The translations under genes and the position numbers were made by a program. Positions 42,668 to 50,919 of a stretch of DNA of 64,000 nt are shown here, one piece after another. Position 1 is the stretch's first letter, and every line of letters starts with the position of its first letter. The stretch comes from an uncultured Algimonas sp. (GTDB lineage: Bacteria; Pseudomonadota; Alphaproteobacteria; Caulobacterales; Maricaulaceae). Where the stretch lies: positions 28,323 to 92,322 of the forward strand of contig CALDUL010000001.1 of NCBI GenBank assembly GCA_937923575.1. The letters are read 5' to 3'. The notes under the pieces were generated by a model. It saw only the letters and a program-made list of their open reading frames with translations, was not told where the DNA came from and made no database searches.

Positions 42668-44620
42668 TCATGCTCCCAAACGGAACGGCGATGCGACAGA
42701 AGTACTGCTAGGCAGCCCGCCGACATCTCGGCCCTGCCTAAAGTTTCGCGTCTGAACCGACCCCGAACGCGACATTACGATCGGTCCATTTGCTTCACCG
42801 CCCGAGAAGTTGCCCTCCATGGAGGTCGAACCGCTGGCCGTGCGGATGATGCGGTAGCCCGGTCCGTCCGCCGCGCCGTTAACTGCATAACCGTAATGCT
42901 CGACCAGCTCACCAGACGCATTGCGGAACACGCCTACGCCAGAGCCATTCGCCACGCCGTTCTCGCAGGCGCCCAGCCATGTGCCCTGAACGCCGGCACC
43001 CGTATAGGCGCAGCGCGTTGCAACAGTGTCCAGGCTGCGCTGGTTCTGAGCGTAGAGCTCCGCCAGCTTGTCCTGCAGGTCCTCAAACCGGATCGCGGTG
43101 ATGGTCTCGTTGCTGTCAATGAGATCAACCTGAACCTCGGTCTGTGCGGACAGCGCGGGCAGTACGGCCTGCATGTAGTTCTTGGCGACGCCCTTGGAGA
43201 GGCGATTCTTGCGCATGGCTTCCTGGACGGAGAAGATTGCGCCGCTGATCATGGCATTGGTCGCGGCCTGGGTGCCGCGGGCGCTATTGTTGCCGCGGCG
43301 GCAGGCATTGAATTCTTGCTGCGTGCGGGCGCGGCGGCAATCCTGCGTACCGCCGCTGGAATTGGACGCGACTGCAACCGCCCCGACGACAGCCAGCACG
43401 CTGGCGGCTGTCGCGATGTTCTGCTGCTTGGCGAGCTTGCGGCGACGGTTGAGGAGTGCCGTTTCCTCCTTGATCATGTCGCGAACCTGAGCACCCATCT
43501 CGCCATTATGCACACCGTCATAGAGACGGAGCGACTGAACGGAGAGGTATTTCTGCTCGGCCTCCAGCAGCCGCTCAGCATAGCGCAGTCGCGCCAGATA
43601 GTCGGCATCGCGCGAGCCAACGAGTGTTAGGGCAGCGAGGCTTTCGTCGAAGTTCGACACAGCGTCGGCGCGGCGGAACATGGCGGCCTTTTCGACATCG
43701 GTTCGGTTGATCAGGTCGATGATCTGATTGGCGAAGCCGTTGGTAAACGGTAGCTCCAGCACGTCGTTCTGGTCATTGGGCAGGCGCTGCACCGCGCCGC
43801 CGTCGAGCTTGATCTTCTCGACCGGGTAGAGGCGCACGGCGGCATCGGACGCGCGCCCCAGCTGCACAGTCGAGGGCGAGCGCTCCGTCTGGCCGGAGAT
43901 ATAGCTGATGATGTCGAGCTCCGGCACGCCCGCGTCGATGCGGCCCTGTTCCAGTGCGGCGGCGTCAGCCACGGCTTGGGCATAGGCCTGACCGGCGGCG
44001 GCGCGGGTGACGGGCGCGGAGGCCAGAAGCAAACCTTCGGTCGCGACGGACGCGCGCGGATCGGTGCGCACAGTCACGACGGGCGTCACCAGATCGCCGA
44101 AGGTCAGCGGCTTGCCGCCCATCATCTTCTCGGAGTCAGGGAAGGTGTAGGCGGTAAAATCGACGGCCACGAGATGCGGCAGGCTCTCGGCCTGCGTCAT
44201 CGGTTCGCTGGTCAGCTGCCCATCCGGGCCAAGCTTTATTTCATGCGGTGACAGCAGCACGCCATGCTCGGGCAGGCGCGAACCCAGCTCGCGGTAAAGG
44301 CTCATCGCGAAATAGTTGGATTTCAGCACGGTCGCATCGGCCAGCGCCTGTGTCTCGAGCGGGTCGTCGACCTTCGCCGTGCCGCCGATGGCTCGGGCCG
44401 CGAATTGCTTGGCAAACTCAGCTTCGGCAGACGCATTGACGAAGGCGGGGTAGCGCACGACCGCCATGACGGTTCCCGGCGCCGCCTCTTGACGCAAGCC
44501 GATTTCGGGCCCGCCCCGCAGAACCGATTGTTTTACGCCCTTGGCGGTCGACGCGCACCCGCTCACCATGCTGGCGCCGATCAGGGCTGATCCGAGAAAC
44601 AGGGCTTTGAGCTGGCGCAT
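42668..44620 (-). CDS. Large lipoprotein with C-terminal MORN-like repeats
   Basis: 650-residue predicted lipoprotein (MRQLKALFLGSALIGASMV then SGC, Cys 22). The first 300 residues form a mixed domain; residues near 395-430 include a hydrophobic stretch (ATAASVLAVVGAVAVAS); the C-terminal 90 residues contain three MORN-like units (GTWLGACENGVANGSGVG, YGYAVNGAADGPGYR, MEGNFSGGEANGPI). GGAG lies 8 nt before the ATG. It is the first gene of the seven-gene operon and has a CtrA-like site 73-88 nt upstream. Function unknown; an outer- or inner-membrane docking protein is possible. Confidence 0.82.
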   Translation of the reverse strand: MRQLKALFLGSALIGASMVSGCASTAKGVKQSVLRGGPEIGLRQEAAPGTVMAVVRYPAFVNASAEAEFAKQFAARAIGGTAKVDDPLETQALADATVLKSNYFAMSLYRELGSRLPEHGVLLSPHEIKLGPDGQLTSEPMTQAESLPHLVAVDFTAYTFPDSEKMMGGKPLTFGDLVTPVVTVRTDPRASVATEGLLLASAPVTRAAAGQAYAQAVADAAALEQGRIDAGVPELDIISYISGQTERSPSTVQLGRASDAAVRLYPVEKIKLDGGAVQRLPNDQNDVLELPFTNGFANQIIDLINRTDVEKAAMFRRADAVSNFDESLAALTLVGSRDADYLARLRYAERLLEAEQKYLSVQSLRLYDGVHNGEMGAQVRDMIKEETALLNRRRKLAKQQNIATAASVLAVVGAVAVASNSSGGTQDCRRARTQQEFNACRRGNNSARGTQAATNAMISGAIFSVQEAMRKNRLSKGVAKNYMQAVLPALSAQTEVQVDLIDSNETITAIRFEDLQDKLAELYAQNQRSLDTVATRCAYTGAGVQGTWLGACENGVANGSGVGVFRNASGELVEHYGYAVNGAADGPGYRIIRTASGSTSMEGNFSGGEANGPIVMSRSGSVQTRNFRQGRDVGGLPSSTSVASPFRLGA

Positions 44621-44692
44621 AGATGTCTCCGCTGGGGCAATACTTTCGGTCGGCACGGTCCTACCAGTCGACTGTGACTCGAAAAGCCCTAG

Positions 44693-44708
44693 TAAATCAA
44701 ATCTTAAC
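44693..44708 (-). promoter_or_regulatory. CtrA-like site upstream of the vWA/MotA operon
   Basis: On the plus strand TAAA-TCAAATC-TTAAC matches the CtrA consensus TTAA-N7-TTAAC with one mismatch in the first half-site and exact 7-base spacing. It lies 73 nt before the lipoprotein start, a plausible promoter position. Confidence 0.4.
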
Positions 44709-44752
44709 GGTGGCTGAGCGCGTGCAAATCCGCGCACATTTGCGTTATGTTG

Positions 44753-46561
44753 TCAGCCCTGCAGCGCCTTGAAGCGTGCGAAGACGCCTTTCTTGCGGCG
44801 CAGTTGGGCTTCCGTGCCCTGTTCCACGATCTGCCCATTTTCCACAACATAGACGCGGTCCGCGCCGGAAATTGTGGAGAGTTTATGCGCGATCACGAGC
44901 GTGGTGCGGCCCTGTGCGAGCCGCTCGAGTGCCGCTTGGACCTTGGATTCGGACTCCGCGTCCAGCGCGGATGTCGCCTCGTCCAGCAGCAGGATCGGCG
45001 CGTCGCGCAGGATTGCCCGCGCAATGCCGAGCCGCTGTCGCTGCCCGCCAGAGAGCGTGTCGCCCGCTTCGCCGAGGACGGTGTCGTAACCCTGCGGCAG
45101 GCGGCTGATGAAGTCATGCGCATCGGCGGACCGGGCGGCCTGCTCGATCTCAGCTTGGCTCGCATCGGGGCGACCGAGACGAATGTTCTCAGCCACAGTA
45201 TCGGCGAAAAGCGTCACGTGTTGCGACACGAGCGCGATATTCTCTCGCAAGCTCTCCAGCGTCAGTTCGCGCACATCAATGTCGTCGATCAGCACCGCGC
45301 CAGCGGTCGCGTCGAACAGACGCGGGACAAGGTTCAGGATCGTCGTCTTGCCGCCGCCGCTCGGCCCGACCAATGCGATGCGCTGTCCGGGTTCGGCGAG
45401 GATCGACACACCGCGCAAGGCCTTCGTCCCGTCGGCATAGGCGAAGTGCACATCGCGCAGCTCAACCCGGCCGCGCGGAGCGGTCAGCGCGAGAGCGTCC
45501 GGTGCGTCGGTGATCGTGCCGCGCATGTCGGTGACGGCGAATATCCGCGACAGGCTGGCCAGCATTTCCTGCACGACGTTGTTCATGGTCCCCAGCGCGC
45601 GCAGCTTCGGCGCAAGGAACATCACGCCGCCTAACACGCCGCCGATCTCGCCGGGGGTTATGGAGCCAGTCCGCAACAGCCAGATACCGAAGATCATGAC
45701 GGCGGCGATGGCAAAGCCGCCTAGCACTTCGAGGATCGGATCGACGCGCGCTTGCTGGCTGACGAGCTTTAGAAATAGCCGAATACGGGTGGCGAAGCTC
45801 TCGCCCAGACGCGCGCGTTCTCGGCCCTGCAGCCCATAGGCCCGCACCATGCGCGCGCCGTCGAAGCTCTCTTTCAGCTCGCCCGTGATGGTCCCGACGT
45901 GAGCCTGCGCATCCTTGGCCGATCCGCGCATTTTCTGCGACAGCGCGATCAGCGGAGCGAGGGCGACGATAAACACGACCAGCCCGAGCGAGAGTTGCCA
46001 GCTCAAATAAAGCATGGAAGCGATCAGGAAGATCACACTCAACACGTCGCGCACAAGATTGCCGATAATGCGGATCAGAGCGCCGGAGACGACACCGACA
46101 TCGGAGACGAAGCGCGATATCAGTCCGCCCGAGCCCTGTGCGGAAAAGGTCGCGAGGTCGGCGTCCAGGCTCGCGTCGAACATGCGCGTCTGCATCTGCG
46201 CAACGGCGTTCAGCGCGATGCGGTTGGTGTCGATGCGTTGCAGATAATTGGTCAGCGCACTGAGCACGGGCACGCCGAGCACGACGGGCAGGATCAGCTT
46301 GGCGTAGCCCTCCACGCTGCGGCCTTCGCCGGCTGCGTCGATGACGATCTGAATGACGAAGACATAGGCCGCCGTGGCTGCGGCATAGACGGCCATCAGC
46401 AGGGAGGCGCGTATCAGCAGCCCCTTTTGCGGCGCGATATAGTCGCGCCACAGCCGCCCGAGAATGACGCGGTGGTTGTCGTCCGGAGCAGGGGATTCCG
46501 GCGATGTTGCGGGAGCGTCCGACATGTCGACCGAGGTCCGGGACGCCCCGGCTTTATCCAA
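44753..46561 (-). CDS. MsbA-like ABC exporter (fused permease and ATPase)
   Basis: 602-residue half-transporter: six membrane helices in the first 330 residues (for example VYAAATAAYVFVIQIVIDAA), then an ATPase with Walker A GPSGGGKT, signature LSGGQRQRLGIARA, Walker B ILLLDEATSALD and H-loop VIAHKLST. The family exports lipids such as lipid A core, or other amphiphiles. A TTG at 46561 with AAGGA 8 nt upstream is the likely start and overlaps the stop of the cysQ-like gene by 8 nt. Its place after pmbA and cysQ agrees with a lipid A or envelope role. Confidence 0.9.
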   Translation of the reverse strand: MDKAGASRTSVDMSDAPATSPESPAPDDNHRVILGRLWRDYIAPQKGLLIRASLLMAVYAAATAAYVFVIQIVIDAAGEGRSVEGYAKLILPVVLGVPVLSALTNYLQRIDTNRIALNAVAQMQTRMFDASLDADLATFSAQGSGGLISRFVSDVGVVSGALIRIIGNLVRDVLSVIFLIASMLYLSWQLSLGLVVFIVALAPLIALSQKMRGSAKDAQAHVGTITGELKESFDGARMVRAYGLQGRERARLGESFATRIRLFLKLVSQQARVDPILEVLGGFAIAAVMIFGIWLLRTGSITPGEIGGVLGGVMFLAPKLRALGTMNNVVQEMLASLSRIFAVTDMRGTITDAPDALALTAPRGRVELRDVHFAYADGTKALRGVSILAEPGQRIALVGPSGGGKTTILNLVPRLFDATAGAVLIDDIDVRELTLESLRENIALVSQHVTLFADTVAENIRLGRPDASQAEIEQAARSADAHDFISRLPQGYDTVLGEAGDTLSGGQRQRLGIARAILRDAPILLLDEATSALDAESESKVQAALERLAQGRTTLVIAHKLSTISGADRVYVVENGQIVEQGTEAQLRRKKGVFARFKALQG

Positions 46562-47654
46562 TGATACCGTCCTTGTCCGGGTCGATCAGCTCATGGGCGT
46601 GCAGGATGAAATAACGCGCATGAGCGTTATCCACTGTGCGCTGTGCGGCGGATTTCCACGCATCATGCGCGTCGGCATAATTGGCATAGGCGCCGATGAA
46701 CTCGACGTCCGACAGGTTCTTGAACGTTGTCTTGTTCGGGTCGATCAGCTCGCCCCCGATAACGAGGTGCAGCAGCTGGATGGGTGCGTTGTCGCGGTCG
46801 CTCATGGTGGTTCCCAGATATCGGAAGTCTTTGACGGATGCCCGTCCCGACGCGATGTCGTCGATGATTGGGCGGACACGTTCCAATAGCAAGGCATGCA
46901 GCGGCGGGCTAGCGCAAATCACGCCCATGCCTGTGGTGCTCTCACCGTCAAAGCGCATTGCATCACCATGCAGATTGGTGACTTTCGCGCCCGCCTCCGC
47001 GGCGATCAACGAGGCAGCGGCGACATCCCAATCCGATTTCGGCGTAAACGATACGGTCGCGTCCGCCGCGCCGCCCGCCACCATCACCATGCGGTAGGCC
47101 ATGGAATTGGTGATCTTATACTGCATGTCCGGAAAGCCCATGCGCTGAAACTTGCGTGGATAGCCGACCATGACGCAGCCCCCCTCCGCCGTGCAATCCG
47201 AGACACCGAGCGGCGCGCCGTTAAGTCGGGCTCCGCCGCCCAGCGATGCCTCGTAGAACTCGTCTTTCAGGGGGTTGAACACGACCCCCGCAATCGCCTG
47301 ACCGGCTTCGATCACGGCCACGCTGACGGCAAAGCCGGGCTTGCGGTCGATGAAGGCGCGTGTGCCGTCGATCGGGTCAACCACAAAGGTCCGCGCGCGG
47401 TCATGGCGCGAGCTGTCATCCGCGGTCTCTTCGGATAGCCAGCCATAGTCGGGCCGGGCAGCCATCAACTCGGCTTCCAAATAATCGTTTACCGCCAGAT
47501 CGGCTTCCGTGACGGGCGAATTGTTGTTCTTGTTCCAGGATTTGGAGTTATTGCGGTGAAAGTGCTCCAGGCACAGCTCGCCCGCCCCGCGCACGACCTT
47601 GCGCAGCAATTCGAGGTCGTCCTCGAGAGATACGAGCGCGCTATTTTCCGGCAA
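46554..47654 (-). CDS. 3'(2'),5'-bisphosphate nucleotidase-like protein fused to DUF4170
   Basis: 366 residues. The first about 285 form an inositol-monophosphatase-fold enzyme with SEETADD, DPIDGTRAFI and the late WDVAAASLIAAEAG metal motifs; the nearest characterised type is CysQ, which hydrolyses PAP. Residues about 292-366 (QLLHLVIGGELIDPN...HARYFILHAHEL) are a DUF4170 domain, normally a separate small neighbouring gene. The frame is continuous, so this is a fusion. Start TTG overlaps the pmbA end by 14 nt; it overlaps the ABC exporter gene downstream. Confidence 0.87.
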   Translation of the reverse strand: MPENSALVSLEDDLELLRKVVRGAGELCLEHFHRNNSKSWNKNNNSPVTEADLAVNDYLEAELMAARPDYGWLSEETADDSSRHDRARTFVVDPIDGTRAFIDRKPGFAVSVAVIEAGQAIAGVVFNPLKDEFYEASLGGGARLNGAPLGVSDCTAEGGCVMVGYPRKFQRMGFPDMQYKITNSMAYRMVMVAGGAADATVSFTPKSDWDVAAASLIAAEAGAKVTNLHGDAMRFDGESTTGMGVICASPPLHALLLERVRPIIDDIASGRASVKDFRYLGTTMSDRDNAPIQLLHLVIGGELIDPNKTTFKNLSDVEFIGAYANYADAHDAWKSAAQRTVDNAHARYFILHAHELIDPDKDGIIG

Positions 47655-49011
47655 GCGTCATGCCCCCCAGCAGCACGGAGGGCGCGTTGACCTCGTGCTC
47701 GAAATGCAAGTCGTCGGCGGCTTCCAATGATGCGAACATGTCGCGCAGATTGCCCGCAATGGTGACCTCGCTGACCGGACCCGCGAGCTGTCCGCCGCGG
47801 ATTTCAGTGCCCGAGCAGCCGACCGAATAGTCGCCTGTCGTGGGGTTGAGCGACGGCCCGAACATCTCACGCACCAGCATGCCGTTTCCGGCCTTGGCGA
47901 TGAGCGCGTCGAGGGACTCAACGCCAGCGGACAAATGCACGTTGGATGTCGAAATGCCGGGTGGGCTCGACAGACCGCGCGCGGCATGACCGGTCGTCTG
48001 TAGCCCCAGCTGGCGTGCCGCTGAGCTGTTGAGCAGCCATGTCGTCAGCTGCCCGTTCTCGATGATGTTGGTGATATCCGTCGCCACGCCTTCCCCGTCA
48101 AAGGGCCGCGTGCCGAGCCCGCGCACACGCAGCGGGTCGTCGATGATCTGGACGACTTTGGGGAAAAGTTGATCGCCCACCCCGTCCTTCAGGGCGTCCT
48201 TCAGAAAGCTTACCCCGCGCGCGACGGCCGCGCCGTTGATTGCGCCGAGCAGCGCGCCGACGAGACTGCCCGACACACGGCGCGAGAAGATGATCGGCAT
48301 GGCGCCGGAGCTCATGGGCGCGGAGCCGAGACGCCGCACGGCGCGCTCGCCCGCCTTGCGCCCGATGTCTTCGGGAGTGCGGAGATCGGCCATCCAGCGG
48401 GTGGAGCCGTAGTCGTAATCGCGCTCCATGGCACCGTCTTGTTCGGCGAGTGCGGAGACACTCAGCCCGTGGCGGGTGGAGCTGTAGCCGCCGTCGAAAC
48501 CGTGGCTGGTCATCAGCCGCACGGACGACACGGAAAAGCTCGCCTGCGCGCCTTCGGCCTGGCGTACACCGGGCACAGACAGGGCTGCGGCCTCGACTTC
48601 CAGCGCACGCGCCTTGAGCTGTTCGGGCGATAGCTGTGTCGCGTCAGCGAGTTCAAGTCCATCGGCATGGGTCCGCTCGGACAGACGGTCCGCTGGCGCG
48701 AGACCGCAATAGGGGTCTTCGGGCGCAAGCTTCGCCATGGCGACCGCGCGTTCGGCGAGGCGTTGCAACGCCGCCGATGACAGGTCAGAGCCGGAGACGC
48801 AGGCCTGTCTGCGCCCGATCAGAACGCGCAAACCAATGTCGGAGCCTTCGCTATTGTCGATGTCTTCGAGCTCTCCGCCGCGCACAGCGACGCCGGACGA
48901 GCGGCCATAGACGCCGATGGCGTCGGCAGCGTCCGCGCCGGCTTCACGCGCATGGCGGATAAGGGCTGCGAGGGGTTCTTCGAGCCGTTCTTCTGGCAGT
49001 GCTTCGCCCAC
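47641..49011 (-). CDS. pmbA: TldD/PmbA family metalloprotease
   Basis: 456-residue PmbA homologue, partner of TldD in a cytoplasmic metalloprotease that trims small unfolded peptides. Family features include RGGELEDIDNSEGSDIGLRV at about 44-63, the segment SFLKDALKDGVGDQLFPK, and NPTTGDYSVGCSG near the C-terminus. PmbA subunits lack the HExxxH site of TldD; none is seen here, and no tldD is in the window. The GTG start lies 1 nt after the stop of the MAPEG gene. It overlaps the cysQ-like gene. Confidence 0.92.
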   Translation of the reverse strand: MGEALPEERLEEPLAALIRHAREAGADAADAIGVYGRSSGVAVRGGELEDIDNSEGSDIGLRVLIGRRQACVSGSDLSSAALQRLAERAVAMAKLAPEDPYCGLAPADRLSERTHADGLELADATQLSPEQLKARALEVEAAALSVPGVRQAEGAQASFSVSSVRLMTSHGFDGGYSSTRHGLSVSALAEQDGAMERDYDYGSTRWMADLRTPEDIGRKAGERAVRRLGSAPMSSGAMPIIFSRRVSGSLVGALLGAINGAAVARGVSFLKDALKDGVGDQLFPKVVQIIDDPLRVRGLGTRPFDGEGVATDITNIIENGQLTTWLLNSSAARQLGLQTTGHAARGLSSPPGISTSNVHLSAGVESLDALIAKAGNGMLVREMFGPSLNPTTGDYSVGCSGTEIRGGQLAGPVSEVTIAGNLRDMFASLEAADDLHFEHEVNAPSVLLGGMTLAGK

Positions 49012-49012
49012 C

Positions 49013-49411
49013 TTAGACGGGACCGTGAATGAAGATCAGCACGATGATGTAGATCGCCATGCCGAGATAGGCGAGCAGGCTGGCGACCGTGCCGATCAGC
49101 CGTCCCTGACCGATCGTCCCGGCCATGCCGAGCGCGTGCAGAATACGACCGATAAAGTAGAGCGCGCCGAAGACATGCAGCGCCAGTGGCGCACCGCTGA
49201 GCATGGCGATGGCAAACAGGCCGATCAGCATGAGCGGCGCGTTCTCGATGTAGTTCCCATGGGCGCGCACGCGAGAGATCATGTCTGCATCGCCGCCGTC
49301 GCCGAGGTTGATTTTCTTGGACAGTCGCCCGCGACCCACGCGCAGCATCAATACGACATTGAGCGCGAGCGAGAGCGCGACATAGAGCGCGACGATTTGG
49401 AACGAGGTCAT
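49013..49411 (-). CDS. MAPEG family membrane protein
   Basis: 132-residue membrane protein with four predicted helices and the family block RVRAHGNYIENAPLMLI (R-x2-x-N-x2-EN), typical of MAPEG proteins related to microsomal glutathione transferase. The start MTSFQIVALYVALSL was chosen at the first hydrophobic helix; the longer frame overlaps the DsbA-like gene. Bacterial substrates are unknown. It lies 4 nt after the DsbA-like gene, suggesting a joint thiol-related or glutathione-linked role. Confidence 0.88.
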   Translation of the reverse strand: MTSFQIVALYVALSLALNVVLMLRVGRGRLSKKINLGDGGDADMISRVRAHGNYIENAPLMLIGLFAIAMLSGAPLALHVFGALYFIGRILHALGMAGTIGQGRLIGTVASLLAYLGMAIYIIVLIFIHGPV

Positions 49412-49415
49412 AGTC

Positions 49416-50084
49416 TTAGCCTTGAGCTGAAAGTTTCGCGGCTTCCTCGAAAGCGCGCTTGTGCTTGTCGGGTTCCTGCGCGCCCTGCACGGCGAGCTGT
49501 CCATTATAGATGAAGGTCGGGACGCCCGACACGCCGAGCCCGCGGAAGAACTGCACTTCCTGCATTATCTCTAATTTGTCAGACTGTCCCGCGAGCAATT
49601 CGCGCACGAGATCACCATCGAGCTCGGCCGCTTCCGCAATCTTGACCAATACGTCCGTGTCGCCGATGTCGCGGCCCTCTTCGTGATAGGCACGGAAAAT
49701 GCCTGTCGCGACCAGCGCGCCCTTGGCCGGGCTTCCACCGGGACCCTGCGCCCATTTCAGCAGGCGGTGCGCGTTCAGGCTGTTGGGGCGGCGGGTGATG
49801 GCCTTGAAGTCGAACTGAATGCCGAGCTTCTTGCCCTCGCGCTCCAGATGTTCGCGAGACGCCTTGAACCGATCGGAGCTACCGCCGCCGAATTTGGCGC
49901 GCATATACTCCTTATAATCCTGTCCTTCGTCCGGGACCGATGGGTCCAGCATATAGGGGCGGAAAGTCAGTTCCGGCGCGGGCAGGGCGGTGCGGGCGGC
50001 CTCGGCAAATTGCGCATAGCCCAACCAACACCACGGGCAGACGAAGTCCGACACCATGTCGACCTGTACGGAAGGAACGCTCAT
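49416..50084 (-). CDS. DsbA-family oxidoreductase (FrnE-like)
   Basis: 222-residue thioredoxin-fold protein with the CPWC redox pair (C16, C19) after VDMVSDFV and the cis-Pro loop GVSGVPTF. There is no signal peptide, so it is cytoplasmic, as for FrnE and HCCA isomerase-like proteins. Predicted role: thiol-disulphide or glutathione-dependent chemistry on an unknown substrate. It is divergent from the nth-like gene with a 63-nt gap. Confidence 0.9.
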   Translation of the reverse strand: MSVPSVQVDMVSDFVCPWCWLGYAQFAEAARTALPAPELTFRPYMLDPSVPDEGQDYKEYMRAKFGGGSSDRFKASREHLEREGKKLGIQFDFKAITRRPNSLNAHRLLKWAQGPGGSPAKGALVATGIFRAYHEEGRDIGDTDVLVKIAEAAELDGDLVRELLAGQSDKLEIMQEVQFFRGLGVSGVPTFIYNGQLAVQGAQEPDKHKRAFEEAAKLSAQG

Positions 50085-50147
50085 GCGCGCGGCTTAGCGG
50101 GGGCGGGGCGGGATTGAAAGCGGGCACTTACTGCCGCGCTCACGCGT

Positions 50148-50828
50148 ATGCTGTCCATGCCCACGGTCCACGCAACACGCCCTATGCCGATCGATGATGT
50201 CGAAAGCGCTTTGCGCATTCTGTCCGAAGTGATGCCAGGAGATTCCCGAAAAGCGCGCGGACCCAAGCGTGCTAAGTCGCCCTTTCGGTCCTGCATCTCC
50301 TGCATGCTCTCGGCGCAAAGTCTCGACCGGAACACGGCGGCTGCGACGACGGCACTGTTCAAGCTCGCGCGCTCACCCAAGGGCATGCTGACGCTAAGCG
50401 ATGAGCAGATCGCGCAGGCCATCCGTCCGGCCGGGCTCTACAATATGAAGACGCGCAATATCCGGAAGTTCTGCGAACAGCTGCTCACCGACTATGACGG
50501 TGTTGTTCCGGAAACCCGGGACGAGCTGATCAAGCTGCACGGCATCGGGCGCAAATGCGCGGACCTTGTTGCCCATTTTGCCTTTGGCGCGCCGCATATC
50601 GCGGTGGATACGCATATCCGCCGCGTCTGCCAGCGCAGCGGGCTGGCGGTCGGGAAAGTGGAGGCGCGGGTTGCGGCGTCGCTGGACGAACGCGCACCCG
50701 ATTGGGCTAAACCCGAAGCGCATTTCTGGCTGCTGAATTTCGGCAAGCGCATCTGCAAGAGCCGGACACCGGAATGCGCGCGCTGCCCGATCGCGCATCT
50801 GTGCAACTATCCGCAGAAGAAGGGCTGA
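50148..50828 (+). CDS. Endonuclease III family DNA glycosylase
   Basis: 226-residue HhH-GPD glycosylase/AP lyase. Visible features: SCMLSAQSLDRNT (the Nth LSAQ motif, with one insertion-like change), helix-hairpin-helix LHGIGRKCADLV with catalytic Lys, VDTHIRRVCQRSG with catalytic Asp, and the 4Fe-4S cluster C-x6-C-x2-C-x5-C at the C-terminus. It repairs oxidised pyrimidines. Several in-frame ATGs (50148, 50157, 50184) lack a clear ribosome site, so the start is uncertain by up to 12 codons. A diverged Nth paralogue rather than the main Nth is possible. Confidence 0.9.
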   Translation: MLSMPTVHATRPMPIDDVESALRILSEVMPGDSRKARGPKRAKSPFRSCISCMLSAQSLDRNTAAATTALFKLARSPKGMLTLSDEQIAQAIRPAGLYNMKTRNIRKFCEQLLTDYDGVVPETRDELIKLHGIGRKCADLVAHFAFGAPHIAVDTHIRRVCQRSGLAVGKVEARVAASLDERAPDWAKPEAHFWLLNFGKRICKSRTPECARCPIAHLCNYPQKKG

Positions 50829-50919
50829 GGGGTCTTAGCGGTCAGAGGTGTTCGGCCCCGGCCGCTACTCGTCTGGACCATCGCATCCACGCCCATCAGA
50901 GCTGTCCCACTGTCGCTGG

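Noticed and set aside
35972..44620. Zorya-type antiphage defence (ZorA/ZorB plus nuclease or helicase)
   Set aside because: A MotA-like protein is present, but there is no OmpA-domain ZorB, no helicase and no nuclease; the partners are vWA, SUMF1 and envelope proteins.
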